From Serripes groenlandicus (lineage: Eukaryota; Mollusca; Bivalvia; Cardiida; Cardiidae), in assembly GCA_031761405.1 (NCBI GenBank), contig JASEVX010000011.1, positions 42,568,076 through 42,632,075 of the forward strand: 64,000 bases of DNA, given 5' to 3'. The notes beneath the pieces are model-generated. The model searched no databases. It was not told where the DNA came from and worked only from the letters and a program-made list of their open reading frames with translations. The translations under genes were made by a program, and so were the position numbers. Of the stretch, positions 20,916 to 31,699 are shown piece after piece (the stretch's first letter is position 1; each line of letters starts with the position of its first letter).

Positions 20916-21361
20916 CTTTAAACTAAACACACGTTTGATCAACTAAATTCTTGCTTGCACTATAAGAAATCAATTTTCGAGCGACATACTCGTCAATGTT
21001 ATGGAAGCGTTTTTCTGAGTTTACATTTTACTTCCGGTTACTTTCCTTTATATTTTGGCAATATGAAACTAGATCACGAACTGAGGAGAAAGCGTTTTGG
21101 CGTTCACGACCGATAATCAGGCATATTTTCAAAATAGTTTTTGTTTTTGTTTGTGTTACCAGTTTATGTTGATACTTATCTAAAATAAAATGATATTTTG
21201 ACGACTCGCTTCTTCATATCGAGATGCGCATGCGCGAAAATCGATGCTAAAGGTCACGAAACTAGGACACAACAGGATAATTGGTGGCATCAACATAGAT
21301 TTTTAAACCCAATTCATAATCTTAGATAGTATGGTTGCTACACACAATGCTACTGATACAC

Positions 21362-21690
21362 GACAGGGGCGTAGCTTTGCAATGTAATCAATGTGTAAGC
21401 CGTCTCGAGAGAAAATCAACATTGTGGACTCTGCGTAAAGTATCGACCCGGATCAGACTAATCATGCCATACAGGACTACTCGGATAGACACTTTTCGTC
21501 TCCTGTGGATTTTCTGTTTCAGGAATGACTACTCTATACATCTATCACCCTAAGACGGAATGTGTCGGTCGGATCAGACTGCGCTGACAGCGCAGTCTTA
21601 TCTGGTCGATACATTACGCAAATGTCTATCGCCGCAGCTGCATTTTGGGGCATTTTGAGAAATGTGCATACAGTGTCTAAAGGGAGCTAC
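21362..21690. mobile_element. Nested MITE with CAGGGGCGTAGCT ends
   Basis: The outer left end is 'CAGGGGCGTAGCTTTGCAAT' and the right end 'AAAGGGAGCTACGCCC'. Inside is a copy of the TCTGCGTAAAG MITE ('GGACTCTGCGTAAAGTATCG' to 'TCGATACATTACGCA'). Copies with the same nesting are at 32103-32458 (inverted) and 52396-52742. The outer TIR resembles hAT-type ends. Confidence 0.75.
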
Positions 21691-21907
21691 GCCCATGGAC
21701 GAGACAATGTACAAAGTATAAAAGGTAGGACAATATCAAACTAGATAGATATATACTTAATCATCTGTATATTCACGCTCAATTGAAGATTGAACTAGGC
21801 TAGGCATTGCCTTGCTCAAGGGAACTCCACCATGACATCCACGAGAGAGCATTGATCATACAATGATATGGTTCACACTCCCAACACTAACTACACGACC
21901 GATTCCT

Positions 21908-22070
21908 ACCTACAGATGAACAAGCATGCTAAGGTCATTATATTTTCTCCTTTAATACCGTCAAATGATGAACATTTATTTTTCCGATATCCATGTCCAT
22001 ATACGTCAGGACAATTTTTCCATAATCCCATATGGACTTCAGCCGTTAAAGCGACTAAAAACCAGATGGC
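21908..22070 (-). pseudogene. Possible remnant of the 3' part of a claudin-like first exon
   Basis: 'ACAAGCATGCTAAGGTCATT' and 'TTTCCATAATCCCA' align in the same order and spacing with 31441-31555, the donor end of the 31.6 kb exon. The frame is not preserved. Together with 22690-22774 it would be exon 1 of the 20.5 kb gene copy, split by about 600 bp. Confidence 0.35.
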
Positions 22071-22689
22071 ACGGGAAAAAAAATCGAATTCGCCCTAAAT
22101 GTTATTCTTTATGTTATCCAAGTAAAACCAGGGTAAAAAATGTATCGTTTTTTATCAATAAAGTGAACTTGAGTCGTTTTCAATATGAAGGGGTTTCCTA
22201 TTTAAATATACCACGGAATCCTTCAAACGGGCACCTTGCAACGATCACGTGATATAACTATATACTGGTTCACTCTGACAGGCGTGTACAGTTATACACA
22301 ATTAACACGTTTGGCGGAGTCGAACGACAGTAATCATAGAGATTTGTTTATGATTGCATGAGCTCCTCGTGATTTTGCATAAAACCTTCAATGGTATAAA
22401 AATGTTTCATTTAATGCGCATGCGCATGCGTCCTATCTGTCATGTGACGACTCTTCAATTCACATGACGACTTTTCAAGTCACGTGATGAATGAGATTAA
22501 AAGCATCGAAAGCTATTTAAAAACTTACCCAGTTATCATATTTTAATGCCCCAAATACAAAAATAACACTTATTTTCTTAGAAATTATATAATTTTTTTT
22601 TTTCGACAGTTGGGTATCTGGAGTTCAGTCGCTTTAAAAGAAGTATTTGAGGCGATATTTGGAACGATATTTTATAGCTAAAATGTGAC

Positions 22690-22774
22690 AAAACTCATTT
22701 GTCAATGACACAGCAGCGCAGATTAGAGAAATCACTCCCAGAAAAAGTCCTAAACAACCGGAAACTGTATTCAT
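22690..22774 (-). pseudogene. Claudin-like first exon, 5' part only
   Basis: ATG at 22774 opens 'MNTVSGCLGLFLGVIS' then 'LICAAVSLTNEF', a short cytosolic start and the first membrane segment. It closely matches 31696-31600. After 'NEF' similarity ends and the frame soon stops. It is the nearest first exon to exon 2 at 20587, so if any copy served this gene it would be this one, but it is incomplete as seen. Confidence 0.5.
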
Positions 22775-23360
22775 CTTTTAAAATAAGATCGAGTCGCTCG
22801 CGACTGTATAACAGTTAATGTTTATCACACCATCTGTTATGCAGAATTACAGTTAAATTGCTCTCACTTTCAATCAGTGGATGACATGCGTACACATAGA
22901 TAGATAGATAGATTCAATAATATATAATAGCCAGCCTTCAAAGGCTTACGAAGCACTATCATTTTTTTACAAATTAATTCATGAAAAGTTTACATTTATA
23001 TGCCAATGTTTATGAAAGTTAAGTGATAGTTACGTTTAGTATATATACATATATCAGACATAGTTACCTTCACAGTATCGTTAATGTTTACAACACTAAA
23101 AACCATCACTGTTCTCGTATATTAGAAGAAAAAGTAGCGATCCCGATAACACTGCATATGATAGAGAAACACGTTACATATTCATCATTCTTTCACCCTA
23201 ACATGTAACGTTAACAATAGTGCAACCTTCTATAAATGAAACTTAAATCTTTGACATAGGGTAAACAATAGTGTTAAAAGTCATCTACTACAGAGTCGTC
23301 AATCGCGTCTGAATGGTAATTCCTGCAAACTTTTCCATCATTGTTTAATAATAATTATAA
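22775..23360. other. AT-rich; GATA microsatellite
   Basis: A short (GATA) run is near 22900-22918. The minus-strand promoter of the claudin-like copy would lie here, but no motif was identified. Confidence 0.35.
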
Positions 23361-23364
23361 AACA

Positions 23365-24225
23365 AGAGGACCATGATGGTTCTATATTGCTCACCTGATT
23401 TAATCAAACTTAAACAGTTTGCATTGTTCTTTGTCTATACATATATATACGGAAAACAAGCAACACCTCCTGGTGGCCATGTTTTATATAATATCATCCT
23501 ATCAAAATAATTTGAAATCTTAGTAGAGGGGCATTCAAAGAACATTCATGGCAAATGGACAAGAATATTTTTAAAGTGTTTACCTTAACAAGTCTATGTA
23601 AAACAAGTGATCCCCAGGGTGGAGCCATGTTTGACACCAGGGCTATACAAATTTGACCAATCTTGGTAGAAGTCCACTAGATGAAGTTAGATTTCAAATA
23701 TTAAACTTTTAGACAAGATTTTTAAAGTTCTTCCCTATACGAGTATATATGTAAAACAAGTGACCCGGGTGGGGCCATTTTTGACCCTATGGCTATAATT
23801 TGAACAATCTTGGTAGGGGTCCACTAGATGATGCTACATACTAAATATCAAAGGCCTGGGCCTTCTACTTTTAGACAAGATGATTGTTTAATTATTTCCC
23901 TTTATGAATCTATCTAAAACAAGTGACCCCCGGGGACGGGTAATTTTTGTATATAATTTGAACAATCTTGGTAGAGGTACACTAGATGACGCAAAATACC
24001 AAATATCAAAGGCCTTGGCTCTCTACTTTTAGACAAGAATATTTTTAAAGTTGTTCCCCTATACGAGTCTATGTGAAACAAGTGACCCCATGGGGAGGGG
24101 TAAATTTTGACCCCATGGCTATAATTTGAACAATCTTGGTAGAGGTCCACTAGATGATGCTACATACCAAATATTAAAGGCCTGGACCCTCTACCTTTAG
24201 ACAAGAAGATTTAAAAGAAAAAAAA
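23365..24225 (+). mobile_element. HINE/pearl-like element with about 148-bp tandem core
   Basis: The 5' end 'ACAAGAGGACCATGATGGTT' (hairpin) is followed by 'TTGCTCACCTGATTT'. About four to five monomers follow, marked by 'TTGAACAATCTTGGTAGAGG', 'CCACTAGATGATGC' and 'TAAAACAAGTGACCC'. No clear 3' stem-loop was found at the right end. Confidence 0.7.
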
Positions 24226-24414
24226 AACTATAATACTGGCCTTTGTCTTTTGTTTTTAATTTGTAACACTCACACATGTATATAGAGTTTAAAGGGATGT
24301 TTTAAAGTCATTACCTTAAATTAATGTACTTAGTAAGGACAAAGAGAAATCAATATATGTGGTCACGCTGGCAGGTCTAAATATTCTCCTTGTTCGAAAT
24401 TTCTAAGCATCTCT

Positions 24415-24560
24415 ATAGGAAGCCGCCTTCTGGCGGCTTCCAATAATGCCCAAATGGCCTTCATGTTTATACATTGCAAAGTCGTATGAGAATTGGTATG
24501 AGAATTGTAACCAATAAGCATTTGACAATGACAAAGAAAGCATCGGTCTTAAAACCATAT
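24415..24560 (-). pseudogene. Degenerate copy of a claudin-like first exon
   Basis: Reads 'SLSNAYWLQFSYQFSYDF' then 'YKHEGHLG', matching 'SLSNEYWLQFSYNWAYSTYD' and 'FKHEGHWD' at 31.6 kb. The start codon and first membrane segment are gone. The 3' end runs into a GGAAGCCGCC-TTCT-GGCGGCTTCC palindrome (24418-24441), which replaces the rest of the exon. Confidence 0.6.
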
Positions 24561-24650
24561 AAACAAATGAGCGGTGCTCTGCAAAACTAAACATGTTTAG
24601 CAAAGAAAGTCTGCGCATCCATACTAAGAATCAAAATGGATATTGCTTTA

Positions 24651-25117
24651 CAGCCATTTCGTCACATATTCTATGATTAATTGGTAAACAGTCAAGAGCC
24701 AGATCAGACAGCGCAGACACGCTGGGTGAACATAGTCCAGATAATGAGGGTTATTCAGCTCTTTTTCCAAAGATTTCTCTCTTATTATTAAAGCAAACCC
24801 TATGTTTTGAGAACTCAAAATAATGGTCTCACTGACGATTCTTTTGAGTACCCAGAACATAGAGTTAGACGGTAAAATAAGGAGTTTAGAACATGCAAAA
24901 TGCCCTTTATCTGGAGCTATGGTGATTTTCAACAACGTTGGTCGCAAATGCCTTACGGCCGCTAAAAAAACAAAAATCAACTCACGCATGAAAGTAGTAG
25001 CTCTGTAGTACGGATCACAATGTACGGCTACCTGTCCGGATGTTGAACCGGTTTCGTCCGGATTGATGTAGACATTGGAGCTGTGATTAAACCATCTTGA
25101 ATCTAACTCAGCACATC
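24651..25117 (-). CDS. Unrecognised coding-like region, possibly one or two exons
   Basis: An acceptor (AATCTCTATTCTAG) precedes 25117. The frame stays open to about 24648, encoding 'CAELDSRWFNHSSN', 'GQVAVHCDPYYRATTFM', then 'HFACSKLLILPSNS' and 'SETIILSSQNIGF'. The last part is conserved in frame with 8574-8415. A 24-bp stretch at 24985-24962 (GTGAGT...TTTTTAG) looks like an intron but is too short and does not break the frame. Cys and Asn-X-Ser/Thr sites hint at an extracellular protein. Family unknown. Confidence 0.4.
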
Positions 25118-25119
25118 CT

Positions 25120-25500
25120 AGAATAGAGATTGTCATATTGAAGTTAACGCAGCTTTCAACACTATTGCAGATCATAATAAGTTACCATTTCGACTGATCT
25201 AAACAAAGTCATTATAAATCGCGCCTATATAGCGCAGTATGTACAATTCTTTAATATATATATAGGTACTACCTATTTACGAAAAAACGCATTATAATTA
25301 TAAACAAAAATTAAAGAGCATACTTTGGCCATACAAAAGGATAAGTAATTGACTAGACAATAATAATGATAATGTCAGGTTTCTTGCATTATCAAAACAT
25401 ATTTGGAATTTGTATTGCTGTCGTCTATTATTACGAAGAGAAAATAAAAAAGTAAAGACTTTAAGAAAATCAAGGAATACATTTATATTGAACGAGGTTA
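25120..25500. other. AT-rich, nothing recognised
   Basis: No repeat or coding frame seen upstream (in minus-strand terms) of the 25.12 kb acceptor. Confidence 0.35.
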
Positions 25501-25654
25501 AAACATGAGGGCCAAGATGATCCTTAATCGATCACCTGCATTATGGTAAAGAAGCAAATAGATCAGCCCTTTTCTGATGCCACCTGACGACTGCCTTTTT
25601 CAACCAGTCAATATGACTGGAACAAATTATGTAACGGGTCACATTTCTGCTAAA

Positions 25655-25775
25655 CCCTTTCCCTATTAGAGACGGTTTCTGAGGCCTATGCAACAGACGA
25701 TTTAGGGAAAGATTGTCACCAAAAGAACAATTGCTCCTTATGAGAAAGTTATCCTTTTGCCACAATGTTTGATAA
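25655..25775. mobile_element. TTAA-type MITE fragment
   Basis: Carries 'AAACCCTTTCCCTATTAGAG', 'AACAATTGCTCCTTATGAGA' and 'ATCCTTTTGCCACAATG'. Confidence 0.5.
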
Positions 25776-26095
25776 ATAATTATACTTTGAATGAGTGTGG
25801 CAATAGCTCATGTATAGGAATTTGGGGTCTTTCATGTTGATACCACTTTTTTTGCGGGAAACGACGTCACTCCATTGACGTTACGCCAAGTGAAGTGTAA
25901 CGGAAATGACGTCACGTCCTTCTTTGGCTACGATACAGTCTTAAAATTTAGGTTCGGGCGTAGAAGGCTAATGCTGTCGGTTTTTTTACGAACGGGAAAA
26001 CATATTTCTTACAGATTTCCATTTAGTTCTAACTTTTCGTACAAATGTTTATTCCCACATAACACAGCATTTTAATGATCTTAAATATCTATTTA

Positions 26096-26345
26096 AAAAA
26101 AAAATGATTAAAAAGACGACAATAATTTTCAATCCGTGTTTTTCCGCTCATTTTATACATACCCAAAATACCGATTTTAAAAAAAATGATTAAAAAGACG
26201 ACAATAATATTCAATCCGTGTTTTTCTGCTCATTTTATACATACCCAAAATACCGATTTAAAAAAAAAATGATTAAAAAGACGACAATAATTTTCAATCT
26301 GTGTTTTACGTCTGCCTTTAAAACATATCCAAAATGGCGGCACCC
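26096..26345 (+). repeat. Three tandem units of about 84 bp
   Basis: Each has 'AAAATGATTAAAAAGACGAC', 'TTTTCAATC' (or 'ATTCAATC') and 'CATACCCAAAATACCGATTT'. The third unit is diverged at its end. The 136-codon frame beginning inside the array is not taken as a gene. Confidence 0.85.
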
Positions 26346-27117
26346 ATGGATTTTTCCAGTTTCATTTCAGAAAGCTTCATGGGTTATTAAAAAAAAAAAA
26401 AAAAAAAATCTCACACCTGTTAACTATATGCGAAAAAACCCATGTTTTTTTTTCGTATTACTTATACGAGCGCCGTTCGTCTACGAAATTGATAATAATG
26501 TGCCTCAGAAGAAACCAGATAAACTTGTTTCACGAGCTTTTGACGTAATACCAGATCATCTAGAATCAACATGCAGTATATCATTAAAATCGATCGAACA
26601 ACTTCTGAGTTATTCCGCTTTGCATTAGGTTTAGTCGAAATAGTACATGCAGTTATACAAGAGCTGTCGGAGGACAGATGCTCGACTTTTTTGTGCTTGC
26701 CAATAAAACCTAAAAAGATTTGTGTAAGTCTTTAAGCAATATTCTCTAATTGTTTTGAAAACATTTGATTTGGTATGAATAACTAAACCAAAATTATAAA
26801 TCTAAAAAGGGCCATAATTCTTAAACAAAACTTGACAGAGTTATGTACCCTTGTCTGTTGATGGAGGTAATGATGATAAATAAGTATTGTAAGTTTAAAA
26901 GCTAAATCACTAATGGTTTTGAAAAAAGGGGAGTGGTATGAAAGACTTAACCAAAATTCTAAGGCGAAAAATGGCCATAATTCTTACAAAAACATTGACA
27001 GAGTTATGTACTCTTGTCTGTTGCTGGAGGTAATGATGGAGTAAGTTTCAAAGCAATATCTGTAGTGGTTTTGAAAAAAAGTAAATTGGTACAAAAAACT
27101 TAACCGAAATTCTAAGT

Positions 27118-28570
27118 AAACAAGAGGGCCATGATGGCCCTGGAATCGCTCACCTGATTATTTTTTTTTCACTTTACCTATATAAGCCCCGCCCCATGGC
27201 AGCCATAGTTTCCGACCAATCAACTTGGCTTGAAGGAATCTGATAGAGGGTCACCCTAGGAACATTTCTACAAAATTATTTGAAAATCGGCCAGCCACTT
27301 TTGGAGGAGAAGATTTTTTAAGTTTTCACTATAGCCATATAGTGCAAAATAGCCCTGCCCACTGGCGGCCATGTTTTTTGACCAATCAACATGGCTTGAA
27401 GGAATCTGAAAGTGGGTCATTTAAGGAACATTTCTACTAAATTATTTGAAAATCGGCCAGACACTTTCGGAGAAGAAGATTTTTTAAGTTTTCACTATAG
27501 CCATATAAGGCAAAATAGCCCCGCCCCCCTGGCGGCCATGTTTTTCGACCAATCAACTTGGCTTGCAGGAAACTGATAGAGGGTCATCCAAGTAACATTT
27601 CTACAAAATTATTTGAAAATCAGCCTGACACTTTCGGAGGAGAAGATTTTTTAAGTTTTCACTTTGGCCATATAAGGCAAAATAGCCCCGCCCCCTGGCG
27701 GCCATGTTTTTCGACCAATCAACATGGCTTGAAGGAATCTGATAGAGGGTCACCCAAGGAACATTTCTACACAATTATTTGGAAATCGGCCCGACACTTA
27801 TGGAGGAGAAGATTTTTTAAGTTTTCACTATAGCCATAAAAGGCAAAATAGCCCCGCCCCCTGGCGGCCATGTTTTTTGACCAATCAACATGGCTTGAAG
27901 GAATCTGATAGAGGATCACCCAAGGAACATTTCTACAAAATTATTTGAAAATCGGCCTGACACTTTTGGAGGAGAATTTTTTTTAAGTTTGCACTATAGC
28001 CATATAAGGCAAAATAGCCCCACCACCCCTGGCGGCCATGTTTTTCGACCAATCAACATGGCTTGAAGGAATCTGATAGAATGTCACCCAAGGAACATTT
28101 CTACAAAATTATTTGAAAATCGGCCTGACACTTTCGGAGGAGAAGATTTTTTAAGTTTTCACTATAGCCATATAAGGCAAAATAGTCCCGCCCCCCCTGG
28201 CGGCCATGTTTTTCGACCAATCAACATGGCTTGAAGGAATATGATAGAGGGTCATCTAAGGAACATTTCTACAAAATTATTTGAAAATCTGCCAACCAGT
28301 TTGGGAGAAGAAGAATTTTGAAGTTTTTTCGGTTTCGTTGCCATGGAAACCAGAATTTTGCATGGATCCCAAAAATTTGAAGGAATTCTGGTGAGGTCAT
28401 TGAGAGGATGCTTTCTGTGAAGTTTCATCCAAATTGACCCACTGGTTACTGAGGAGAAGAAGTTGACGCACGACGGCCGACGGACGACGCACGACGCACG
28501 ACGCACGACGGACGCCGGACAAAAGGCGATCACAATAACTCACCTTGAGCAAAGCTCAGGTGAGCTAAAA
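27118..28570 (+). mobile_element. HINE/pearl-like element, about 166-bp core, copy 1
   Basis: The 5' end is 'ACAAGAGGGCCATGATGGCC' with 'CGCTCACCTGATT'. Six to seven monomers follow ('CTGGCGGCCATG' at about 27363, 27530, 27696, 27861, 28029 and 28197). A unique 3' part has 'GGTTTCGTTGCCATGGAAAC' and GACGCACGACGG-type repeats. The 3' stem-loop is ACCTTGAGCAAAGCTCAGGT, followed by GAGCTA. The subterminal GCTCACCTG / CAGGTGAGC boxes are inverse. Confidence 0.8.
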
Positions 28571-29458
28571 AAGGGCAATAATTCTTACAAAAATCTGACA
28601 GAGTTATGTACTCTTGTCTGTTGATAGAAGTAATGATGGTGAAAAAGTGTTGTAAGTTTCGAAGCCGTATCTGTAATGGTTTTGAAAATAAGTAAATTGG
28701 TACAAAAAAACTTAATCAAAATTCTAAGTCGAAAAAGGGCCATAATTCTTACAAAAATCTTGACAGAGTTATGAACTCTTGTCTGTTGATAGAAGTAATG
28801 ATGGTGACAAAGTGTTGTAAGTTTCAAAAGCAATATCCTTAGTGGTTTTGAAAAAAAGTAAATTGGTACAAAAAACTTAACCAAAATTCTCTTGTCTGTT
28901 GGTGGAGGTAATGATGGCGAAATAGTGTTGAAAGTTTCAAAGTAATATCTGTAGTGGTTTTGAAAAAAAGTAAATTTGTACAAAAAACCTTAACCAAAAT
29001 TCTAAGTCGAAAAAGGGCAATAATTCATACAAAAACCTTGACAGAGTTATGTACTCTTGTCTGTTGATAGAAGTAGTGATGGTGAAAAAGTGTTATAAGT
29101 TTCAAAGCAATATCTTTAGTGGTTTTGAAAAAAAGTAAATTGGTACAAAAAACTAAACCAAAATTCTAAGTCGAAAAAGGGCCAAAATTCTTACAAAAAT
29201 CTTGACAGAGTTATCTACTCTCATCTGTTGATAGAAGTAATGATGGTGAATAAGTGTTGTAAGTTTCGAATCCATATCTGTAATGGTTTTGAAAAAAGTA
29301 AATTGGTACAAAAAACATAACAAAAAATTCTAAGTAAAAAAAGGGCCATAATTCTTACAAGAACCTTGACAGAGTTATGTACTCTTGTCTGTTGATGGAG
29401 GTAATGATGGTGAATAAGTGGTGTAAGTTTTAAATCAATATCTGTAAAGGTTTTGACA

Positions 29459-30722
29459 AACAAGAGGGCCATGATGGCCCTGGAATCGCTCACCTGATTT
29501 TTTTTTTCACTTTACCTATATAAGCCCCGCCCCATGGCAGCCATAGTTTCCGACCAATCAACTTGGCTTGAAGGAATCTGATACAAAATTATTTGAAAAT
29601 CGGCCTGACACTTTCGGATGAATAATTTTTAAGTTTTCACTATAGCCATATATTAAGGCAAAATTCCCCGCCCCCCTGGCGCCATGTTTTTCGACCAATC
29701 AACTGGCATGAAGGAATCTGATAGAAGGTCATCCCAAGGAACTTTCTACAAAATTATTTGAAAATCAGCCTAACACTTCGGAGGAGAAGATTTTTTAAGT
29801 TGTCACTTTGGCCATATGAAGGCAAAATAGCCCCCTTCCCCTGGCGGCCATGTTTTTCGACCAATCAACATTGCTTGAGGAATCCTGATAGAGGGTCACC
29901 AAGGAACATTTCTACAAAATTATTTGAAAATCGGCCTGACACTTACGGAGGAGAAGATTTTTTAAGTTTTTCATTATAGCCATAAAAGGCAAAATAGCCC
30001 CCCGCCCTGGCGGCCATGTTTTTTGACCAATCAACTGGCTTGAAGGAATCTGATAGAGGATCACCCAAGGAACATTTCTACACATATTATTGAAAATCAG
30101 CCTGACACTTTTGGAGGAGAAGATTTTTTAAGTTTGCACTATAGCCATATAAGGCAAAATAGCCCCGCCCCCCCCCCCCCCCCCCCCCCCCTGGCGGCCA
30201 TGTTTTTTCGACCAATCAACATGGCTTGAAGAGATCTTGATAGAGGGTCACCCAATGGAACATTTACGATTATTATTTGAAAATCAGCCCCCTGACACTT
30301 TCGGAGGAGAAGATTTTTTAAGTTTTCACTATAAGCCATATAAGGCAAAATAGCCCCCCCCACCCCCTGGCGGCCATGTTTTTCGACCAATCAACACGCT
30401 TGAAAGGAATCTGATAGAGGGTCATCCAAGGAACATTTCTACAAAATTATTTGAAAATCTGCAACCAATTAGGAGAAGAAGAATTTGAAGTTTTTTCGGT
30501 TTCGTTGCCATGGAAACCAGAATTCTGCATGGATCCCAAAAATTTGAAGGAAATCTGGTGAGGTCATTGAGAGGATGCTTTCTGTGAAGTTTCATCCCAA
30601 TTGACCCGCTGGTTACTGAGGAGAAGAAGTTGACGCACGACGAACGACGCACGACGCACGACGGACGCCGGACAAAAGGCGATCACAATAACTCACCTTG
30701 AGCAAAGCTCAGGTGAGCTAAA
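29459..30722 (+). mobile_element. HINE/pearl-like element, about 166-bp core, copy 2, noisy
   Basis: Same ends as copy 1 but one or two fewer monomers. It has many single-base length differences in homopolymers, including a run of about 24 C at 30168-30191. The pattern suggests poorly corrected reads beside the gap rather than biology. Confidence 0.75.
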
Positions 30723-30777
30723 AAGGGGATTGGTACAAAAACCTTAACCAAGGTGTGACACCGACGCCGGGGCGAAG

Positions 30778-30977
30778 NNNNNNNNNNNNNNNNNNNNNNN
30801 NNNNNNNNNNNNNNNNNNNNNNNNNNNNNNNNNNNNNNNNNNNNNNNNNNNNNNNNNNNNNNNNNNNNNNNNNNNNNNNNNNNNNNNNNNNNNNNNNNNN
30901 NNNNNNNNNNNNNNNNNNNNNNNNNNNNNNNNNNNNNNNNNNNNNNNNNNNNNNNNNNNNNNNNNNNNNNNNNNNNN
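30778..30977. other. Assembly gap (200 N)
   Basis: Exactly 200 undetermined bases. The left flank ends GGGGCGAAG and the right flank starts CTTCGAAAAG, inside the 3' part of the outer element. The round size suggests a placeholder length. Confidence 0.95.
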
Positions 30978-31319
30978 CTTCGAAAAGTCGAGCTAAAAAG
31001 CAACGAAATATCTGAAATTAGAACGTACGTTAAAGTGTGTCTTTATTTAGAAACATACGCAAAGAAGATTCTCATCTAGAAGCTCTGATGGGAATTCTAC
31101 TGTGTAAAATGCCACTGTTTAATGGTGGGTCAAGACATTCAAAGAATGTACATATATACAAGGATGACCTATTTCTAACGTTTATGATGAATGATAACCT
31201 GATCAAAGGCAATCCTACAGTATATTATTTAGAGCTATATCTTTTGAACATTTTCCTCTTATAATTGTAACAATTATAAATGCTAACTGGGAGCTGTTAT
31301 TCATCCACGTTTGTGAGCC

Positions 31320-31440
31320 GAGCCCTGGTAGCTCAGTCGGTAGCGACGCGGGCTATCAATCGATCCCAGCTCGGCCAACATTCTTTCCGACGTTTGACAA
31401 ATGTCACTGTGACAAGCGACATTCGTCTTTTACTAATTGG
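31320..31440 (+). mobile_element. SINE head fragment
   Basis: 'GGTAGCTCAGTCGGTAGCGA', 'CCAACATTCTTTCCGACGTT' and 'CGTCTTTTACTAATTGG' match the head of the tRNA-derived SINE. The tail is absent. It lies in the intron just after the 31.6 kb exon. Confidence 0.7.
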
Positions 31441-31475
31441 ACAAGCATGTTAAGGTTATTTCATGTTTTACTTAC

Positions 31476-31696
31476 CATTAACTACTGCGGTACAATATCT
31501 CTCCCATAGTTCCGGGTGACTCGCTACAGTATTTCCATAATCCCAATGGCCTTCATGTTTAAATAAGACGTCGTATGTGCTGTATGCCCAGTTGTATGAG
31601 AATTGTAACCAATACTCATTTGACAATGACGAAGCAGCGCCGATTAGCGGAAATAACTGCTAGAAAAAGTCCTAAACCACCTGAAACTGTATTCAT
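31476..31696 (-). pseudogene. Claudin-like first exon with one extra base
   Basis: ATG at 31696 opens 'MNTVSGGLGLFLAVIS'. One base more than the 22.7 kb copy near 31645 shifts the frame, which then reads 'LIGAASSLSNEYWLQFSYNW', 'FKHEGHWDYG' and 'HPELWERYCTAVVN', followed by a consensus donor (G|GTAAGT). 'LWERYC' resembles the claudin GLW-x-x-C signature in the first extracellular loop. Without the extra base the exon is 220 bp and ends one base into a codon, exactly the phase needed by the exon at 20587. It is either a frameshifted paralogue or a sequencing error. No second or third exon for this copy lies upstream or downstream nearby. Confidence 0.6.
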
Positions 31697-31699
31697 CTT

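Larger units (their letters stand above)
26650..30998 (+). mobile_element. Outer HINE-like element with about 155-bp core, carrying two inserted elements and a gap
   Basis: The left end is 'ACAAGAGCTGTCGGAGGACA' with 'GCTCGACTTTTTT'. The right end, after the gap, is 'AAAAGTCGAGCTAAAAAGC', inverse to the left box. Monomers ('CTTGACAGAGTTATGTACTC', 'TTGTCTGTTGATAGAAGTAA', 'GTGGTTTTGAAAAAAAGTAA') occupy 26740-27115, 28570-29458 and 30726-30755. The element is interrupted at 27118-28570 and 29459-30722. Confidence 0.7.

Noticed and set aside
26218..26628. 136-codon plus-strand frame
   Set aside because: Starts in the 84-bp tandem repeat and runs through poly-A. The last 50 codons ('DKLVSRAFDVIPDHLES') look more protein-like but have no acceptor or homologue that I recognise.
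28252..28533. 93-codon minus-strand frame, and similar at 30422-30652
   Set aside because: Inside the 3' part of the HINE-like elements; arises from CGACGCACGACGG simple repeats.
30683..31015. Frames across the N gap
   Set aside because: Undetermined bases; no coding claim is possible.
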